Origin: Paracidovorax oryzae ATCC 19882
GTDB taxonomy: Bacteria; Pseudomonadota; Gammaproteobacteria; Burkholderiales; Burkholderiaceae_C
NCBI RefSeq assembly: GCF_000687165.1
Contig: NZ_JMKU01000009.1
Coordinates: forward strand, 1 to 64,000
DNA: 64,000 nt
Direction: 5' to 3'
Numbering within the stretch: the stretch's first letter is position 1; each line of letters begins with the position of its first letter. Both the position numbers and the translations under genes were made by a program. The notes beneath the pieces were generated by a model. It saw only the letters and a program-made list of their open reading frames with translations. It was not told the DNA's origin and did not search any database. Shown one piece after another: positions 16,767-26,734 of the stretch.

Positions 16767-19700
16767 ACGCGAAGGATCTCGCACTGTCCGCGGCCCTGGA
16801 CGCGGAGGCCGCAGCGCCGCGCAATTTCGTCGAGCGGCTGCGCACGCTGGCCGAAGAGCAGCCGGACACGGTCTGGCTGACGGTGGTGGACGAGCCGCAG
16901 GGCGGCCGGCGCGAAGTGGCGCTGACGTATGCGGAGTTCGCGCGCCGCGTGCACGCCCTGGCCGCGCGGCTGCAACAGCGGTTCGCCCCGGGCGAGCGCG
17001 CGCTGGTGCTGCAGGACAACGACGAGCACTATGCCGCCAGCATGCTGGCGTGCTTTCACAGCGGCATCGTCGCGGTGCCGGTGTTCCCGCCGGAATCGCA
17101 GCGGCCGCAGCACCTGGCGCGGCTGCAGGGCATCGCGCGGGACTGCGGCGCGGCCTGCGTGCTGACCACGACGGAGTGGGAAGCGATGGTGCGCGCCGGC
17201 TTCCCCGGCCTGGAAGTGATCGCGGGCGACGCGGTGGACCTGGCGCTCGCGGGCGCCTGGCGTGCGCATGAACCGGCGGACGACGACCTGGCCTTCCTGC
17301 AGTACACGTCCGGCTCCACGGGGCATCCCAAGGGCGTGATGGTGACGCACGGCAACCTGATGGCCAACGAGCGCGCCATCCAGGAAGGCATGGCCACGGG
17401 GCCGGAAGACCGGTTCGTTTCATGGGCGCCGCTGTTCCACGACATGGGCCTGATCGGGGGGCTACTGCAGCCGCTGTACTGCGGGGCATCGCTGGTGCTG
17501 GTGTCGCCGCGCTACTTCCTGGAGCGCCCGGCGCGCTGGCTGGAGCTGGTGTCGCGCCACCGCGCCACGGTCAGCGGCGGGCCCGACTTCGCTTACCGCC
17601 TCTGCCTGGAGCGCATCGGCGACGCGCAGGCCCTGGGGCTGGACCTGTCGCACTGGCGCGTGGCCTACAGCGGGGCGGAACCCGTGCGGGCCGACACCAT
17701 GGCGGCCTTCGCCGAACGCTTCGCGGCGCAGGGTTTCCACGCGGGCGCGGTGCATGCCTGCTACGGCCTGGCCGAGGCGACGCTGTACGTGACCGGTGCG
17801 CGCCCCGGGCAGGGCCTGTGGGCGCGGGGTTTTTCCGCGCAGGCGCTGGCCGTGGGCGCGGCAGAGCCCGGCGATGCGGGAACGGGCACGTTGCTGGTGG
17901 GCTGCGGGGGGGCGGCGAGCGGACACGCCGTGCAGATCATGGATGTGGCATCGCTCACCCCGGCCGACGCGGGCTGCGTGGGCGAGGTCTGGGCGAGCGG
18001 GCCCAGCGTGGCGGCGGGCTACTGGGGCCAGCCGGAGGCGACGGCCGCCACCTTCGTGGAGCACGGCGGCCGGCGCTGGCTGCGCACGGGTGACCTGGGC
18101 TTCCTGCATGAAGGGCAACTGGTGGTGACCGGGCGCACCAAGGACCTGATCATCCTGCGCGGCCACAACGTCTATCCGCAGGACGTGGAGCGGGCCATCG
18201 AAGCCGAAGTGGAGGCGGTGCGCAAGGGCCGCGTGGCCGTGTTCCCGGTGCAGGGGGCGCAGGCCGAGGGGATCGGCGCGGCGGTGGAGGTGTCGCGCGG
18301 CATGCAGAAGCTGGTGCCGCCGCACGCGCTGGTGGAGGCCCTGAGCGCGGCCGTGAGCGAGGCGGTGGGCGAGCCGCTGTCGGTCGTGCTGCTGCTGCAG
18401 CCCGGCACGCTGCCCAAGACCACCAGCGGCAAGCTGCAGCGCAGCGCCTGCCGCGCGGCCTGGGCGGAGCGCAGCGCCGATGCCTACGCCATCTACGAGT
18501 GGGGGCGCTTCGTGCGCGGCGGGCAGGAGGAGGCCGCTGCGTCCGGCGGTGGCGCCCTGGATGCGCTCGAATCCGAGGTGGCGGGCATCTGGCAGGAGGT
18601 GCTGCGCACCGCGGCGCCGCAGGCGCTGGACCGCCAATCGCATTTCTTCGTGCTGGGCGGCAATTCGCTCGCGGCCACCCAGGCGGCGGCGCGCATCGCG
18701 CAGCGCTTCGGCGTGGCGTTCGCGCCGCGCGTGCTATTTGACCACCCGCGGCTCGGCGCGTGCGCGGAGGCCCTGCGCGCGGCCATGGCCGCGGGGCCGG
18801 GGGGCAGTGCCGGCGCCAGTGCGGCCGCGAGCGCCGTGGAGCCGCTGCCGCTGCCGCTGGCCTTGCGCGCCGGGAACCGTCCGCTGTCGCATGCCCAGGC
18901 GCGCCAGTGGTTCCTCTGGAAGCTGGCGCCCGCGGAGGCCGCCTACCACGTGGGCGCGGCACTGTGGATCGACGGGGAGTTCGATGCTGCTGCGGCACAG
19001 GCCGCGCTGGAGGACGTGGCGCGGAGGCAGGCGTCGCTGCGCACCGTGTTCGGCGAGGGCCCGGATGGCGTGCCGTTCCAGCGCGTGGAGGGCGTGGAGG
19101 AGATGCCGGCGATCGCGCTCGAGGTGGAGGACCTGGGCCGCACGGCCTGCTCGGAGCGCGACGATGCCGTGCGCGAGCGGCTGGATGCGCTGCAGTCCCG
19201 GCCCTTCGACCTGCTGCAGGGCCCGCCCTGGCGCGTGGCGCTGCTGCGCCTGGATGCGCGCACGCATGTGCTCGCCGTGGTCATGCACCACATCCTTTCG
19301 GACGGCGCATCGATGCAGCTCTGGGCCGCCGAGTGGCTCGAGGCCTATGGCGCACGCCGCCAGGGCCTGCCGGCGCGGGCCATGCCGCCGCTGCAGTACA
19401 TCGATTACGCGGCCTGGGCCGCCGGCCGGCTGGAGGCCGGCGAAGGCGAGCGGCAGTGGGCCTGGTGGCGGGAGCGGCTGGCCGATTGGCACGCGACGCC
19501 CTGCGAGGTGCGGCCGGACCATCCACGCCCGCCGCGCGTGTCCTACACCGCCCGCCGCCACGCCTTCGAGGTGCCGGCGGCGGTGGTGCAGGGCCTGCGC
19601 GCGCTGCAGGCGCGCGAGAGCGCGACATCTTTCATGGTGCTGCTGGCAGCCTTGCAGGTGCTGTTGTCCCGGTACACGGGGCAGCCGCGCGTGCGCGTCG

Positions 19701-22144
19701 GCGCGGCGGTGGCGCAGCGGGGCGTGCCCGGCGTGGACGGGCTGGTCGGCCTTTTCGTGAACACCCTGGTGCTGCCCGGTACGGTGGGGCCCCAGGCCAC
19801 GCTGCTCGATGTGCTGCGCGATGCGCGCGAGATGGTGCTCGGCGCGCAGGCCCACCAGGAGCTGCCGTTCGACCGGCTGGTGGAGGCGCTGCGGCCGGAG
19901 CGCAGCGCGGGCGCGAGCCCGCTGTTCCAGGTCATGCTCAACCACCTGGCGGAGGACGAGCGGCTGCTGCAGGCGGTGCCGGGTCTCGCCGTGCGGGGCG
20001 AGCCGCTCCAGGGGCCGCAGGCGCAGTTCGAGCTGGTGCTGGAGGCGCGCGAGCGCGGCACCGGGGCGCTGTCGCTCACCTGGGTGTATGCGGGCGAGCT
20101 GTTCGAGCCCGCCACCATCGAGCGGCTGGCCGGCCATTTCCTGGCCCTGCTGCAGGCGATGGCCGGGGGGCCTGAGCAGCCGGCGTGCGCGGTGGAGTGG
20201 CTTGCGCCCGCCGAGCGCGCGCAGTTGGACGCCTGGAGCCGCAACGGCCACCGCGAGAGCCCGCCCGTGCCGGTCTTCCAGCAACTGGAGGCGCATGCCG
20301 CGCGCCAGCCGCAGGCCACGGCGCTGCTGTTCGGCGATGAAGCCATCGGCTACGGAGAGTTGAATGCGCGGGCCAACCGTCTCGCGCACCACCTGCTGCG
20401 CGCGGGACTGCAGCCGCAGTCGCTGGTGGGCATCTGCATGCAGCGTTCGACCGAAATGATCGTGGGCATGCTGGCGGCGATGAAGGCGGGATGCGCCTAC
20501 CTGCCGCTGGACCCGGAACTTCCGGCCGGGCGGCTGGGCGACATGCTGGAGCACAGCGGCGCGGCCTGGGTGCTGTCGCATGCGGCGACGGCCGGGCAGG
20601 TGCCCGCGCTGCCGGGCGTGCGCGTGATCGGCGTGGACGGCCTGGGGGGCCTGCCCGGCGCCATGCCGGGCGACGCGGAGAACCCCGGCATCGCGGTGCA
20701 TGGCGAGCAGCTCGCCTACGTCATCTATACCTCGGGTTCCACAGGGCGGCCCAAGGGCGTGGCCGTGTGCCATGCGGCGCTGCACACCTGCATGGCCTGG
20801 ATGCAGGGCACCTACGGGCTGGCCGCGTCGGACACGGTGCTGCACAAGGCGCCCTTCGGCTTCGACGTGTCGTGCTGGGAAATCTTCTGGCCGCTCACGG
20901 CCGGTGCGCGCCTGCTGGTGGCGCCGCCCGGGGCGCACCGGGATCCGGAGCAGATCGTGCAGTTGATCGAGTGCCACCAGGTCACCACGCTGAATTTCGT
21001 GCCATCCATGCTGCGGGCCTTCCTGGACCATCCGGGCATCGAGCACCGCACCCGCCTGCGGCACGTGATCTGCGGGGGCGAGGCGATGCCCGAGACCCTG
21101 CAGAGGGAGGCCCTGCGGCGCCTGCCGGGCGCCACGCTGCAGAACCTCTACGGGCCCACGGAAACGACGATCCACGTCACCCGCTGGACCTGCCGGGACG
21201 AGTCCGGGCCCGTGCCCATCGGGCGGCCCATCAGCGAAACCCAGGCCTGGGTGCTCGATGCGCAGCTGCAGCCGGTGCCCCAGGGCGTGGCCGGCGAGCT
21301 CTACATCGGCGGGGCCCTGCTGGCGCGCGGCTACCTGGGCCAGCCGGGGCTCACGGCCGAGCGCTTCGTGGCCGATCCGCAAGGGGCGGGCGGGCGCCTG
21401 TACCGCACCGGGGACTGGGTGCGCTGGAATGCCGAAGGGCAGATCGAATACCTGGGCCGCATCGACCACCAGGTGAAGCTGCGCGGCCTGCGGATCGAAC
21501 TGGGCGAGATCGAATCGGCGCTGCGCTCCCAGGCCGGCGTGAAGGATGCGGTGGCCGTGGTGCGCGGCGCTGAAGGCGCCGAGTCGCTGGTAGCCTACGT
21601 GGCAGGCGCGGGGGATGCCGTGGCGCTGCGTGCGGCACTGGCGCAGCGGCTGCCCGGCTACATGGTGCCCCGCGCCATCGTGGTGCTGGACGCGTTGCCG
21701 CTCAATGCCAACGGCAAGGTGGACCGGGCCGCGCTGCCCGATCCCGCGATTGCCGGGGGCACGGGCCGCGGCGAGCCCGCTGCCCCGCAGGGCAGCACGG
21801 CGCACCGGCTGGCGGCGCTGTGGAGCGAGCTGCTGGGCGTGCCGTCGGTGGGCCTGCAGGACAACTTCTTCGACCTGGGCGGCCACTCGCTGCTGCTGGT
21901 GCGTGCCCACCGCCGGCTGGAGGACGAGTGGGGCTGCCGGCTCGCGCTGGTGGACCTGTTCCAGCACCCCACGGTGGAATCGCTCGCGCGCCGCATCGAC
22001 CAGGCCGCGGGTGAGAGCGAAGGCGAGGGCGGCAGGGCGCATTCCGGCGCATCCGCTGCGCTGCAGACCGCCGACGACCGCGCGCGCCGGCAGCGGACGG
22101 CATTGCTGCAGCGCCGCGCGCATCTTCAAGGAGCCCGTGAATGA
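16763..22144 (+). CDS. NRPS 1: FAAL-ACP-C-A-T loading and first module
   Basis: 1793 residues from the ATG at 16763. Residues ~20-590 are a fatty-acyl-AMP ligase: TSGSTGHPKGVMVTHGN, WAPLFHDMGLIGG, CYGLAEATLYVTG. A carrier domain follows with the Ser in LGGNSLAATQ (~632), then a condensation domain with HHILSDG (~842). The adenylation domain has [11 protein letters not shown] (~1323) and the specificity code, read by eye, D-V-W-N-I-G-L-I-H-K, close to threonine codes. The module ends with a T domain (DLGGHSLLLV, ~1707). The FAAL-ACP start implies an acyl cap delivered to the first residue. There is no epimerase, and a hydrophilic tail follows the T domain. It overlaps both neighbours by four bases. 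Confidence 0.92.
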   Translation: MNAKDLALSAALDAEAAAPRNFVERLRTLAEEQPDTVWLTVVDEPQGGRREVALTYAEFARRVHALAARLQQRFAPGERALVLQDNDEHYAASMLACFHSGIVAVPVFPPESQRPQHLARLQGIARDCGAACVLTTTEWEAMVRAGFPGLEVIAGDAVDLALAGAWRAHEPADDDLAFLQYTSGSTGHPKGVMVTHGNLMANERAIQEGMATGPEDRFVSWAPLFHDMGLIGGLLQPLYCGASLVLVSPRYFLERPARWLELVSRHRATVSGGPDFAYRLCLERIGDAQALGLDLSHWRVAYSGAEPVRADTMAAFAERFAAQGFHAGAVHACYGLAEATLYVTGARPGQGLWARGFSAQALAVGAAEPGDAGTGTLLVGCGGAASGHAVQIMDVASLTPADAGCVGEVWASGPSVAAGYWGQPEATAATFVEHGGRRWLRTGDLGFLHEGQLVVTGRTKDLIILRGHNVYPQDVERAIEAEVEAVRKGRVAVFPVQGAQAEGIGAAVEVSRGMQKLVPPHALVEALSAAVSEAVGEPLSVVLLLQPGTLPKTTSGKLQRSACRAAWAERSADAYAIYEWGRFVRGGQEEAAASGGGALDALESEVAGIWQEVLRTAAPQALDRQSHFFVLGGNSLAATQAAARIAQRFGVAFAPRVLFDHPRLGACAEALRAAMAAGPGGSAGASAAASAVEPLPLPLALRAGNRPLSHAQARQWFLWKLAPAEAAYHVGAALWIDGEFDAAAAQAALEDVARRQASLRTVFGEGPDGVPFQRVEGVEEMPAIALEVEDLGRTACSERDDAVRERLDALQSRPFDLLQGPPWRVALLRLDARTHVLAVVMHHILSDGASMQLWAAEWLEAYGARRQGLPARAMPPLQYIDYAAWAAGRLEAGEGERQWAWWRERLADWHATPCEVRPDHPRPPRVSYTARRHAFEVPAAVVQGLRALQARESATSFMVLLAALQVLLSRYTGQPRVRVGAAVAQRGVPGVDGLVGLFVNTLVLPGTVGPQATLLDVLRDAREMVLGAQAHQELPFDRLVEALRPERSAGASPLFQVMLNHLAEDERLLQAVPGLAVRGEPLQGPQAQFELVLEARERGTGALSLTWVYAGELFEPATIERLAGHFLALLQAMAGGPEQPACAVEWLAPAERAQLDAWSRNGHRESPPVPVFQQLEAHAARQPQATALLFGDEAIGYGELNARANRLAHHLLRAGLQPQSLVGICMQRSTEMIVGMLAAMKAGCAYLPLDPELPAGRLGDMLEHSGAAWVLSHAATAGQVPALPGVRVIGVDGLGGLPGAMPGDAENPGIAVHGEQLAYVIYTSGSTGRPKGVAVCHAALHTCMAWMQGTYGLAASDTVLHKAPFGFDVSCWEIFWPLTAGARLLVAPPGAHRDPEQIVQLIECHQVTTLNFVPSMLRAFLDHPGIEHRTRLRHVICGGEAMPETLQREALRRLPGATLQNLYGPTETTIHVTRWTCRDESGPVPIGRPISETQAWVLDAQLQPVPQGVAGELYIGGALLARGYLGQPGLTAERFVADPQGAGGRLYRTGDWVRWNAEGQIEYLGRIDHQVKLRGLRIELGEIESALRSQAGVKDAVAVVRGAEGAESLVAYVAGAGDAVALRAALAQRLPGYMVPRAIVVLDALPLNANGKVDRAALPDPAIAGGTGRGEPAAPQGSTAHRLAALWSELLGVPSVGLQDNFFDLGGHSLLLVRAHRRLEDEWGCRLALVDLFQHPTVESLARRIDQAAGESEGEGGRAHSGASAALQTADDRARRQRTALLQRRAHLQGARE

Positions 22145-25100
22145 ATGCACCCATCGACTCTCCCATGATCTCTTCGCAGGCACCGAGCGGGCTGGAGATC
22201 GCGATCGTCGGCATGGCGGGGCGGTTTCCCGGCGCCCCGGATGTCGATTCCTTCTGGCAGCGCATCCGCGATGGCCTGGACTCCGTCAGGACCTATTCGG
22301 ATGCGGAGCTCGAGGCCCTGGGCGTGCCCGAGGCGCTGCGCCGCGATCCCGACTATGTGAAGGCGGGCGTGCCGCTCGACGGGTTCGACCGCTTCGACGC
22401 GGAGTTCTTCGGCTTCACGCCGCGCGAGGCCGAGCAGCTCGATCCACAGCAGCGGCTGTTCCTGGAAAGCGCCTGGGCCTGCCTGGAGCATGCCGGCTGC
22501 GATCCGGCGCGCCGGGAGGGCAAGGTGGGCGTGTACGGCGGCGAAGGGCCGGGCGTGTACCTCATGCGCCACCTGCTGCCCGCGGCCGGTCTGGACGCGG
22601 GCTCGGGCATCGCCGACGTGCTCGGCCTGATGGGCGCCAACGCACCCAGCTCGCTCTGCGCCCGCGTGGCGTACAAGCTGGACCTGCGCGGCCCGGCCGT
22701 GAGCGTGCAGACGGCCTGCTCCACGTCGCTGGTGGCCGTGCACATGGCCTGCCAGTCGCTGCTGGGCCACGAATGCGACATGGCGCTGGCGGGCGGCGTG
22801 TGGCTGAACCTGCTGCAGCAGGGCGGCTACCGCTACCAGGCCGGCGCGATCCTGTCGCCCGACGGGCATTGCCGCGCGTTCGACGCCGATGCCGCCGGCA
22901 CGGTGATCGGCAGCGGCGTGGGCGTGGTCGCGCTCAAGCGGCTGGAGGACGCGCTGCGCGACGGCGACACGGTGCATGCCGTCATCAAGGGCAGCGCGGC
23001 CAACAACGACGGCGCGGCCAAGGTCGGCTTCACCGCGCCCGGCGTGGACGGGCAGGCCGAGGTGATCCGCGCGGCGCAGCTCGTCGCGGGCGTTTCGGCC
23101 GACACCATCGGCTACGTGGAGGCGCACGGCACGGGCACGGTGCTGGGCGATCCCATCGAGATGGCCGCGCTCACGCAGGCATTCCGCGCGGACACGGACA
23201 GGCGCGGCTTCTGCGCGGTCGGATCCGTGAAGACCAACATCGGCCACCTGGATGCGGCGGCGGGCGTGGCGGGGCTCATCAAGGCCGCCATGGCCCTGAA
23301 GCACGCGCAGTTGCCGCCGAGCCTGCACTGCCGGCAGCCGAATCCGCGCATCGATTTCGCCTCCAGCCCCTTCTACGTCAACACCGAGGCGGCCCCATGG
23401 CCCCGGGGCGCCTTCCCGCGGCGCGCGGGCGTGAGTTCGTTCGGCATCGGCGGCACCAACGTGCACGTGGTGCTGGAAGAGGCGCCGCCGCCGGTGCCGC
23501 GCGCGGGCCGCTCCGTGGAGGGGCAGGCCGGGCAGGGCATGGAGGGCCAGGGGAGAGTTCCGGAGCCGGAGTGGGAAGTGCTCCCGCTGTCGGCGCGCAC
23601 CGAGGCCGCGCTGCACGCATCCCGCGCGCAGATGGCCGCCCACCTGCGCGGCGCTGAGCCTGGGCCGCTGGCGGACATCGCGCACACGCTGCAGTGCGGC
23701 CGCCGGGCGTGGGCCTGGCGCACGGCCGTGGCGGCGCACGAAACCGGCCTGGCGGCGCAGCGGCTGGAGGCACCCCTGCCCGTGCCGCAGCGCGTGCCGG
23801 CCGCTGCGCCGGAGGTAGTGTTCCTGTTCCCCGGCTCCGGCGCGCAGCACATCGGCATGGCGCAGGGGCTCGACCGGCGCAGCGTGGTGTTCCGGCAGGC
23901 ACTGGACGCATGCGCCGCCGTCCTGCGGCAGGAGACCGGGATGGACCTGCGGGCGTTGATCCACCCCGCGCCCGGCCAGGAGGCCGAGGCGGCCGGGCAA
24001 CTCGCGCGCGTCGAGGTGCTGCAACCCGCGCTGTTCGCGGTCGAGTATGCGATCGCGCAGTGGTGGATGTCGTGCGGCGTGCGGCCCGCGCTGATGCTGG
24101 GCCACAGCCTGGGCGAATATGTCGCGGCCTGCCTGGCGGGCGTCTTCGCGCCCGAGGATGCGATGCGCATCGTGGTCTGGCGCAGCCGGCTGATGGCCGG
24201 CCTCCCTGCAGGCGCGATGACGGCGGTGCCATTGCCGGAGGCGGAGATCGCGCCGCTGCTGGCCCTCGGCTGCGACCTGGCTGCCGTGAACGGCGATGCG
24301 CTCTGCGTGCTGTCCGGCCCGCCCGCGGCGATCGAGGCGGCGGAAGAGGCGCTGCGCGCGCAGGGCCATGCGCCCCGTCGGCTGCACGTGGCCGTGGCCA
24401 TGCATTCGCGGATGGTGGAGCCCATCGTGGCGGAACTGGAGCGGCGCATCGCCGCGGTGCCGCGCCATGCGCCGCGCATTCCCTTCGTTTCCAACGTCAC
24501 CGGCCGGCCGATCACGGCCGAGGAGGCCATGAGCCCGGCCTATTGGGGGCGGCACCTGCGGGGTACCGTGCGCTTCCGCGAGGGACTGGACGCCGTGTTC
24601 GCGCAGCCGGGGCGCGTGGTGCTGGAGGCAGGGCCTGGCGAATCCATGGCGGGGCTCGCGCGGCGGCATGCGCAGGCGGCGACGGCCGCCGGCATCTGGG
24701 CCAGCCTGGCCCATCCGCAGCAGCGGGACCGTGACGCGCAGCAACTCGCCCAGGCCCTGGCCGGCCTGTGGACGGCGGGCGTGGAGATCGACTGGCCCGC
24801 CACGCGCGATGGCGCACGGCGCCGGAACGTGCCGCTGCCCACCTACCCGTTCCAGCGCCAGCGCTTCTGGGTGGAGGCCGGTGCGCAGCGACCGCTGAGC
24901 GATGCATCCGCGGCGCAGCCGCAGGGCATTTATTACCTGCCCGCGTGGCAGCGCAGCGGCGCGGTGCCGCAGGCCTCCGGGCCCGGCCCGGGCGATACGG
25001 TGCTGCTGCTGGGCGGCGCAGGGCTGCCGCTCGCGGAGCGCCTGGCACAGCGCCTGACGGAGCGCGGAGCGCGCGTGGTGCGGGTGGCGGCGGCCGAAGG

Positions 25101-26733
25101 CTTCAGGGATGACGGCCATGGCGGCTTCGCGGTGCGGCCGGACGAGCGCGGCGACCATGCGGCGCTCTGGCGCGCGCTCGGGCCGGTGACGCATGCCTTC
25201 CACTTGTGGGGGCTGGGGGAGGACTGGGAGCGCGGCTACTTCAGCCTCCTGGCCCTGGCCCAGGGCCGCGAGGACGCGGGCCGGGACGGGCCGCTGTCGC
25301 TCACCATCGTGACCGACCGGGCCGAGGAAGTGGCCGGCAACGAGCCGCTGGAGCCCGGCAAGGCGACGGTGGCGGCCCTGGCGCGCGTCCTGGGCCAGGA
25401 AATGCCGCGCATCGCCTGCCGCGTGGTGGATGTGCTGGTGCCGAACGCCGGCAGCGCCGCCGAGGCGCAACTGTCCGAAGCGCTGGCGGGCGAGCCGGCA
25501 CGCCCGGCAGACGAGTTCTGCGTGGCCTGGCGCGTTGCGCAGCGCTGGGTGAAGACCTATGAACCAGCTTCTGCGCCAGCGCCCTGCGCACAGCGCCTGC
25601 GGCAGGGCAGCGTGGTGCTGATCACGGGCGGCCTGGGCAGCGTCGGCCTCGCGCTGGCGCGGCACCTGGGCCGGCGCCACGGCGCGCGGCTGGTGCTGCT
25701 GGGGCGCACGCCGCTGCCGCCGTACGGGGACTGGGAGGGCCTGCTCGCGCGGCCCGACCTGCCCGCCGCCCAGCGCCGCAGGCTCGTGCAACTGCAGGCG
25801 ATGGATGCGGATGGCATCGAATGGATGGCCGTGGCGGCCGACGTCACCGATGCGGCGCAATGGCGCGATGCGCTGCAGGCCGTGCATGCGCGCTTCGGCG
25901 GCGTGAACGGCGTGGTGCATGCCGTGATGGAGCCGGGCGGCGGCATGCTGGCGACCCGCACGCGGGCGGAGGTGGAGGCCGCCTTTGCCGCGAAGATGCA
26001 GGGCACGTTGGCCATGGTGGACGCCCTGCGCGCCGAGCCCGTGGATTTCGTGCTGCTGTGCTCGTCCGTCGCCAGCTGGGTCGGGGGGCTGGGCCGCGGC
26101 GACTACGCGGCCGCCAACGCCTGGCTGGATGCCTTCGCCACCGCCAGCCGGCGCGACAGCCCGTGGCCGGTGTTCTCTGTCAACTGGGATGCCTGGCGCG
26201 ACGTGGGCGCCGGTGCCGACATGGACGTGCCCGAGGGCATGGGCCTGGACGAGCGCACGGGCATGGAGGTGTTCGACCGGGTCGTGAACGGGCCGCTGCA
26301 GCCGCAGACGCTGGTGTCGGTCACGCCGCTCGCGCAGCGCCTGCGCCCGCTGGACGGGCTCGTGGATGCGCTGGAGGCCGCGCCGCAGCCGGCACCGCTC
26401 TCCGGCGCCGCCGCGCACCCCCGCCCGGTGCTGTCCACGCCCTACCGCGCGCCGGAGGGCGAACTGGAGGACAACCTCGCGGCGCTGTGGACCGAGGCCC
26501 TGGGCATCGACGGCATCGGCGCCGACGACAACCTCTTCGAACTGGGCGGCGACTCCCTGCTGGCGATCCGCCTGCTGGCCCGCGTGCGCAAGGCCTATGC
26601 CGTGGACATCCACCCCGCGGCCTTCTTCAAGGCCCCGCGCATCGCCGACCTGGCGCAGCTCGTGGAGCTGCGGCTGATCGAGGACATCGAGCGCGGCGCC
26701 GCACCTTCTTCCGTTTCCCTGCAGGCCGATTGA
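22141..26733 (+). CDS. type I PKS module: KS-AT-KR-ACP
   Basis: 1530 residues starting at 22141 after AAGGAG. The ketosynthase has the active Cys193 in QTACSTSLVAVH, VEAHGTGTVLGDP and KTNIGHLDAAAG. The acyltransferase has the Ser656 nucleophile in GHSLGEYVAA and a malonyl-type rather than methylmalonyl-type signature region (AMHSRM). The ketoreductase has GGLGSVGLALARHLG (~1160) and the catalytic YAAANAW. The ACP Ser is near 1472 in ELGGDSLLAI. There is no DH, ER or methyltransferase, so it should add one C2 unit and leave a beta-hydroxyl, converting the first amino acid to a statine-like residue. The KR type was not determined. Confidence 0.92.
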   Translation: MNAPIDSPMISSQAPSGLEIAIVGMAGRFPGAPDVDSFWQRIRDGLDSVRTYSDAELEALGVPEALRRDPDYVKAGVPLDGFDRFDAEFFGFTPREAEQLDPQQRLFLESAWACLEHAGCDPARREGKVGVYGGEGPGVYLMRHLLPAAGLDAGSGIADVLGLMGANAPSSLCARVAYKLDLRGPAVSVQTACSTSLVAVHMACQSLLGHECDMALAGGVWLNLLQQGGYRYQAGAILSPDGHCRAFDADAAGTVIGSGVGVVALKRLEDALRDGDTVHAVIKGSAANNDGAAKVGFTAPGVDGQAEVIRAAQLVAGVSADTIGYVEAHGTGTVLGDPIEMAALTQAFRADTDRRGFCAVGSVKTNIGHLDAAAGVAGLIKAAMALKHAQLPPSLHCRQPNPRIDFASSPFYVNTEAAPWPRGAFPRRAGVSSFGIGGTNVHVVLEEAPPPVPRAGRSVEGQAGQGMEGQGRVPEPEWEVLPLSARTEAALHASRAQMAAHLRGAEPGPLADIAHTLQCGRRAWAWRTAVAAHETGLAAQRLEAPLPVPQRVPAAAPEVVFLFPGSGAQHIGMAQGLDRRSVVFRQALDACAAVLRQETGMDLRALIHPAPGQEAEAAGQLARVEVLQPALFAVEYAIAQWWMSCGVRPALMLGHSLGEYVAACLAGVFAPEDAMRIVVWRSRLMAGLPAGAMTAVPLPEAEIAPLLALGCDLAAVNGDALCVLSGPPAAIEAAEEALRAQGHAPRRLHVAVAMHSRMVEPIVAELERRIAAVPRHAPRIPFVSNVTGRPITAEEAMSPAYWGRHLRGTVRFREGLDAVFAQPGRVVLEAGPGESMAGLARRHAQAATAAGIWASLAHPQQRDRDAQQLAQALAGLWTAGVEIDWPATRDGARRRNVPLPTYPFQRQRFWVEAGAQRPLSDASAAQPQGIYYLPAWQRSGAVPQASGPGPGDTVLLLGGAGLPLAERLAQRLTERGARVVRVAAAEGFRDDGHGGFAVRPDERGDHAALWRALGPVTHAFHLWGLGEDWERGYFSLLALAQGREDAGRDGPLSLTIVTDRAEEVAGNEPLEPGKATVAALARVLGQEMPRIACRVVDVLVPNAGSAAEAQLSEALAGEPARPADEFCVAWRVAQRWVKTYEPASAPAPCAQRLRQGSVVLITGGLGSVGLALARHLGRRHGARLVLLGRTPLPPYGDWEGLLARPDLPAAQRRRLVQLQAMDADGIEWMAVAADVTDAAQWRDALQAVHARFGGVNGVVHAVMEPGGGMLATRTRAEVEAAFAAKMQGTLAMVDALRAEPVDFVLLCSSVASWVGGLGRGDYAAANAWLDAFATASRRDSPWPVFSVNWDAWRDVGAGADMDVPEGMGLDERTGMEVFDRVVNGPLQPQTLVSVTPLAQRLRPLDGLVDALEAAPQPAPLSGAAAHPRPVLSTPYRAPEGELEDNLAALWTEALGIDGIGADDNLFELGGDSLLAIRLLARVRKAYAVDIHPAAFFKAPRIADLAQLVELRLIEDIERGAAPSSVSLQAD

Positions 26734-26734
26734 C

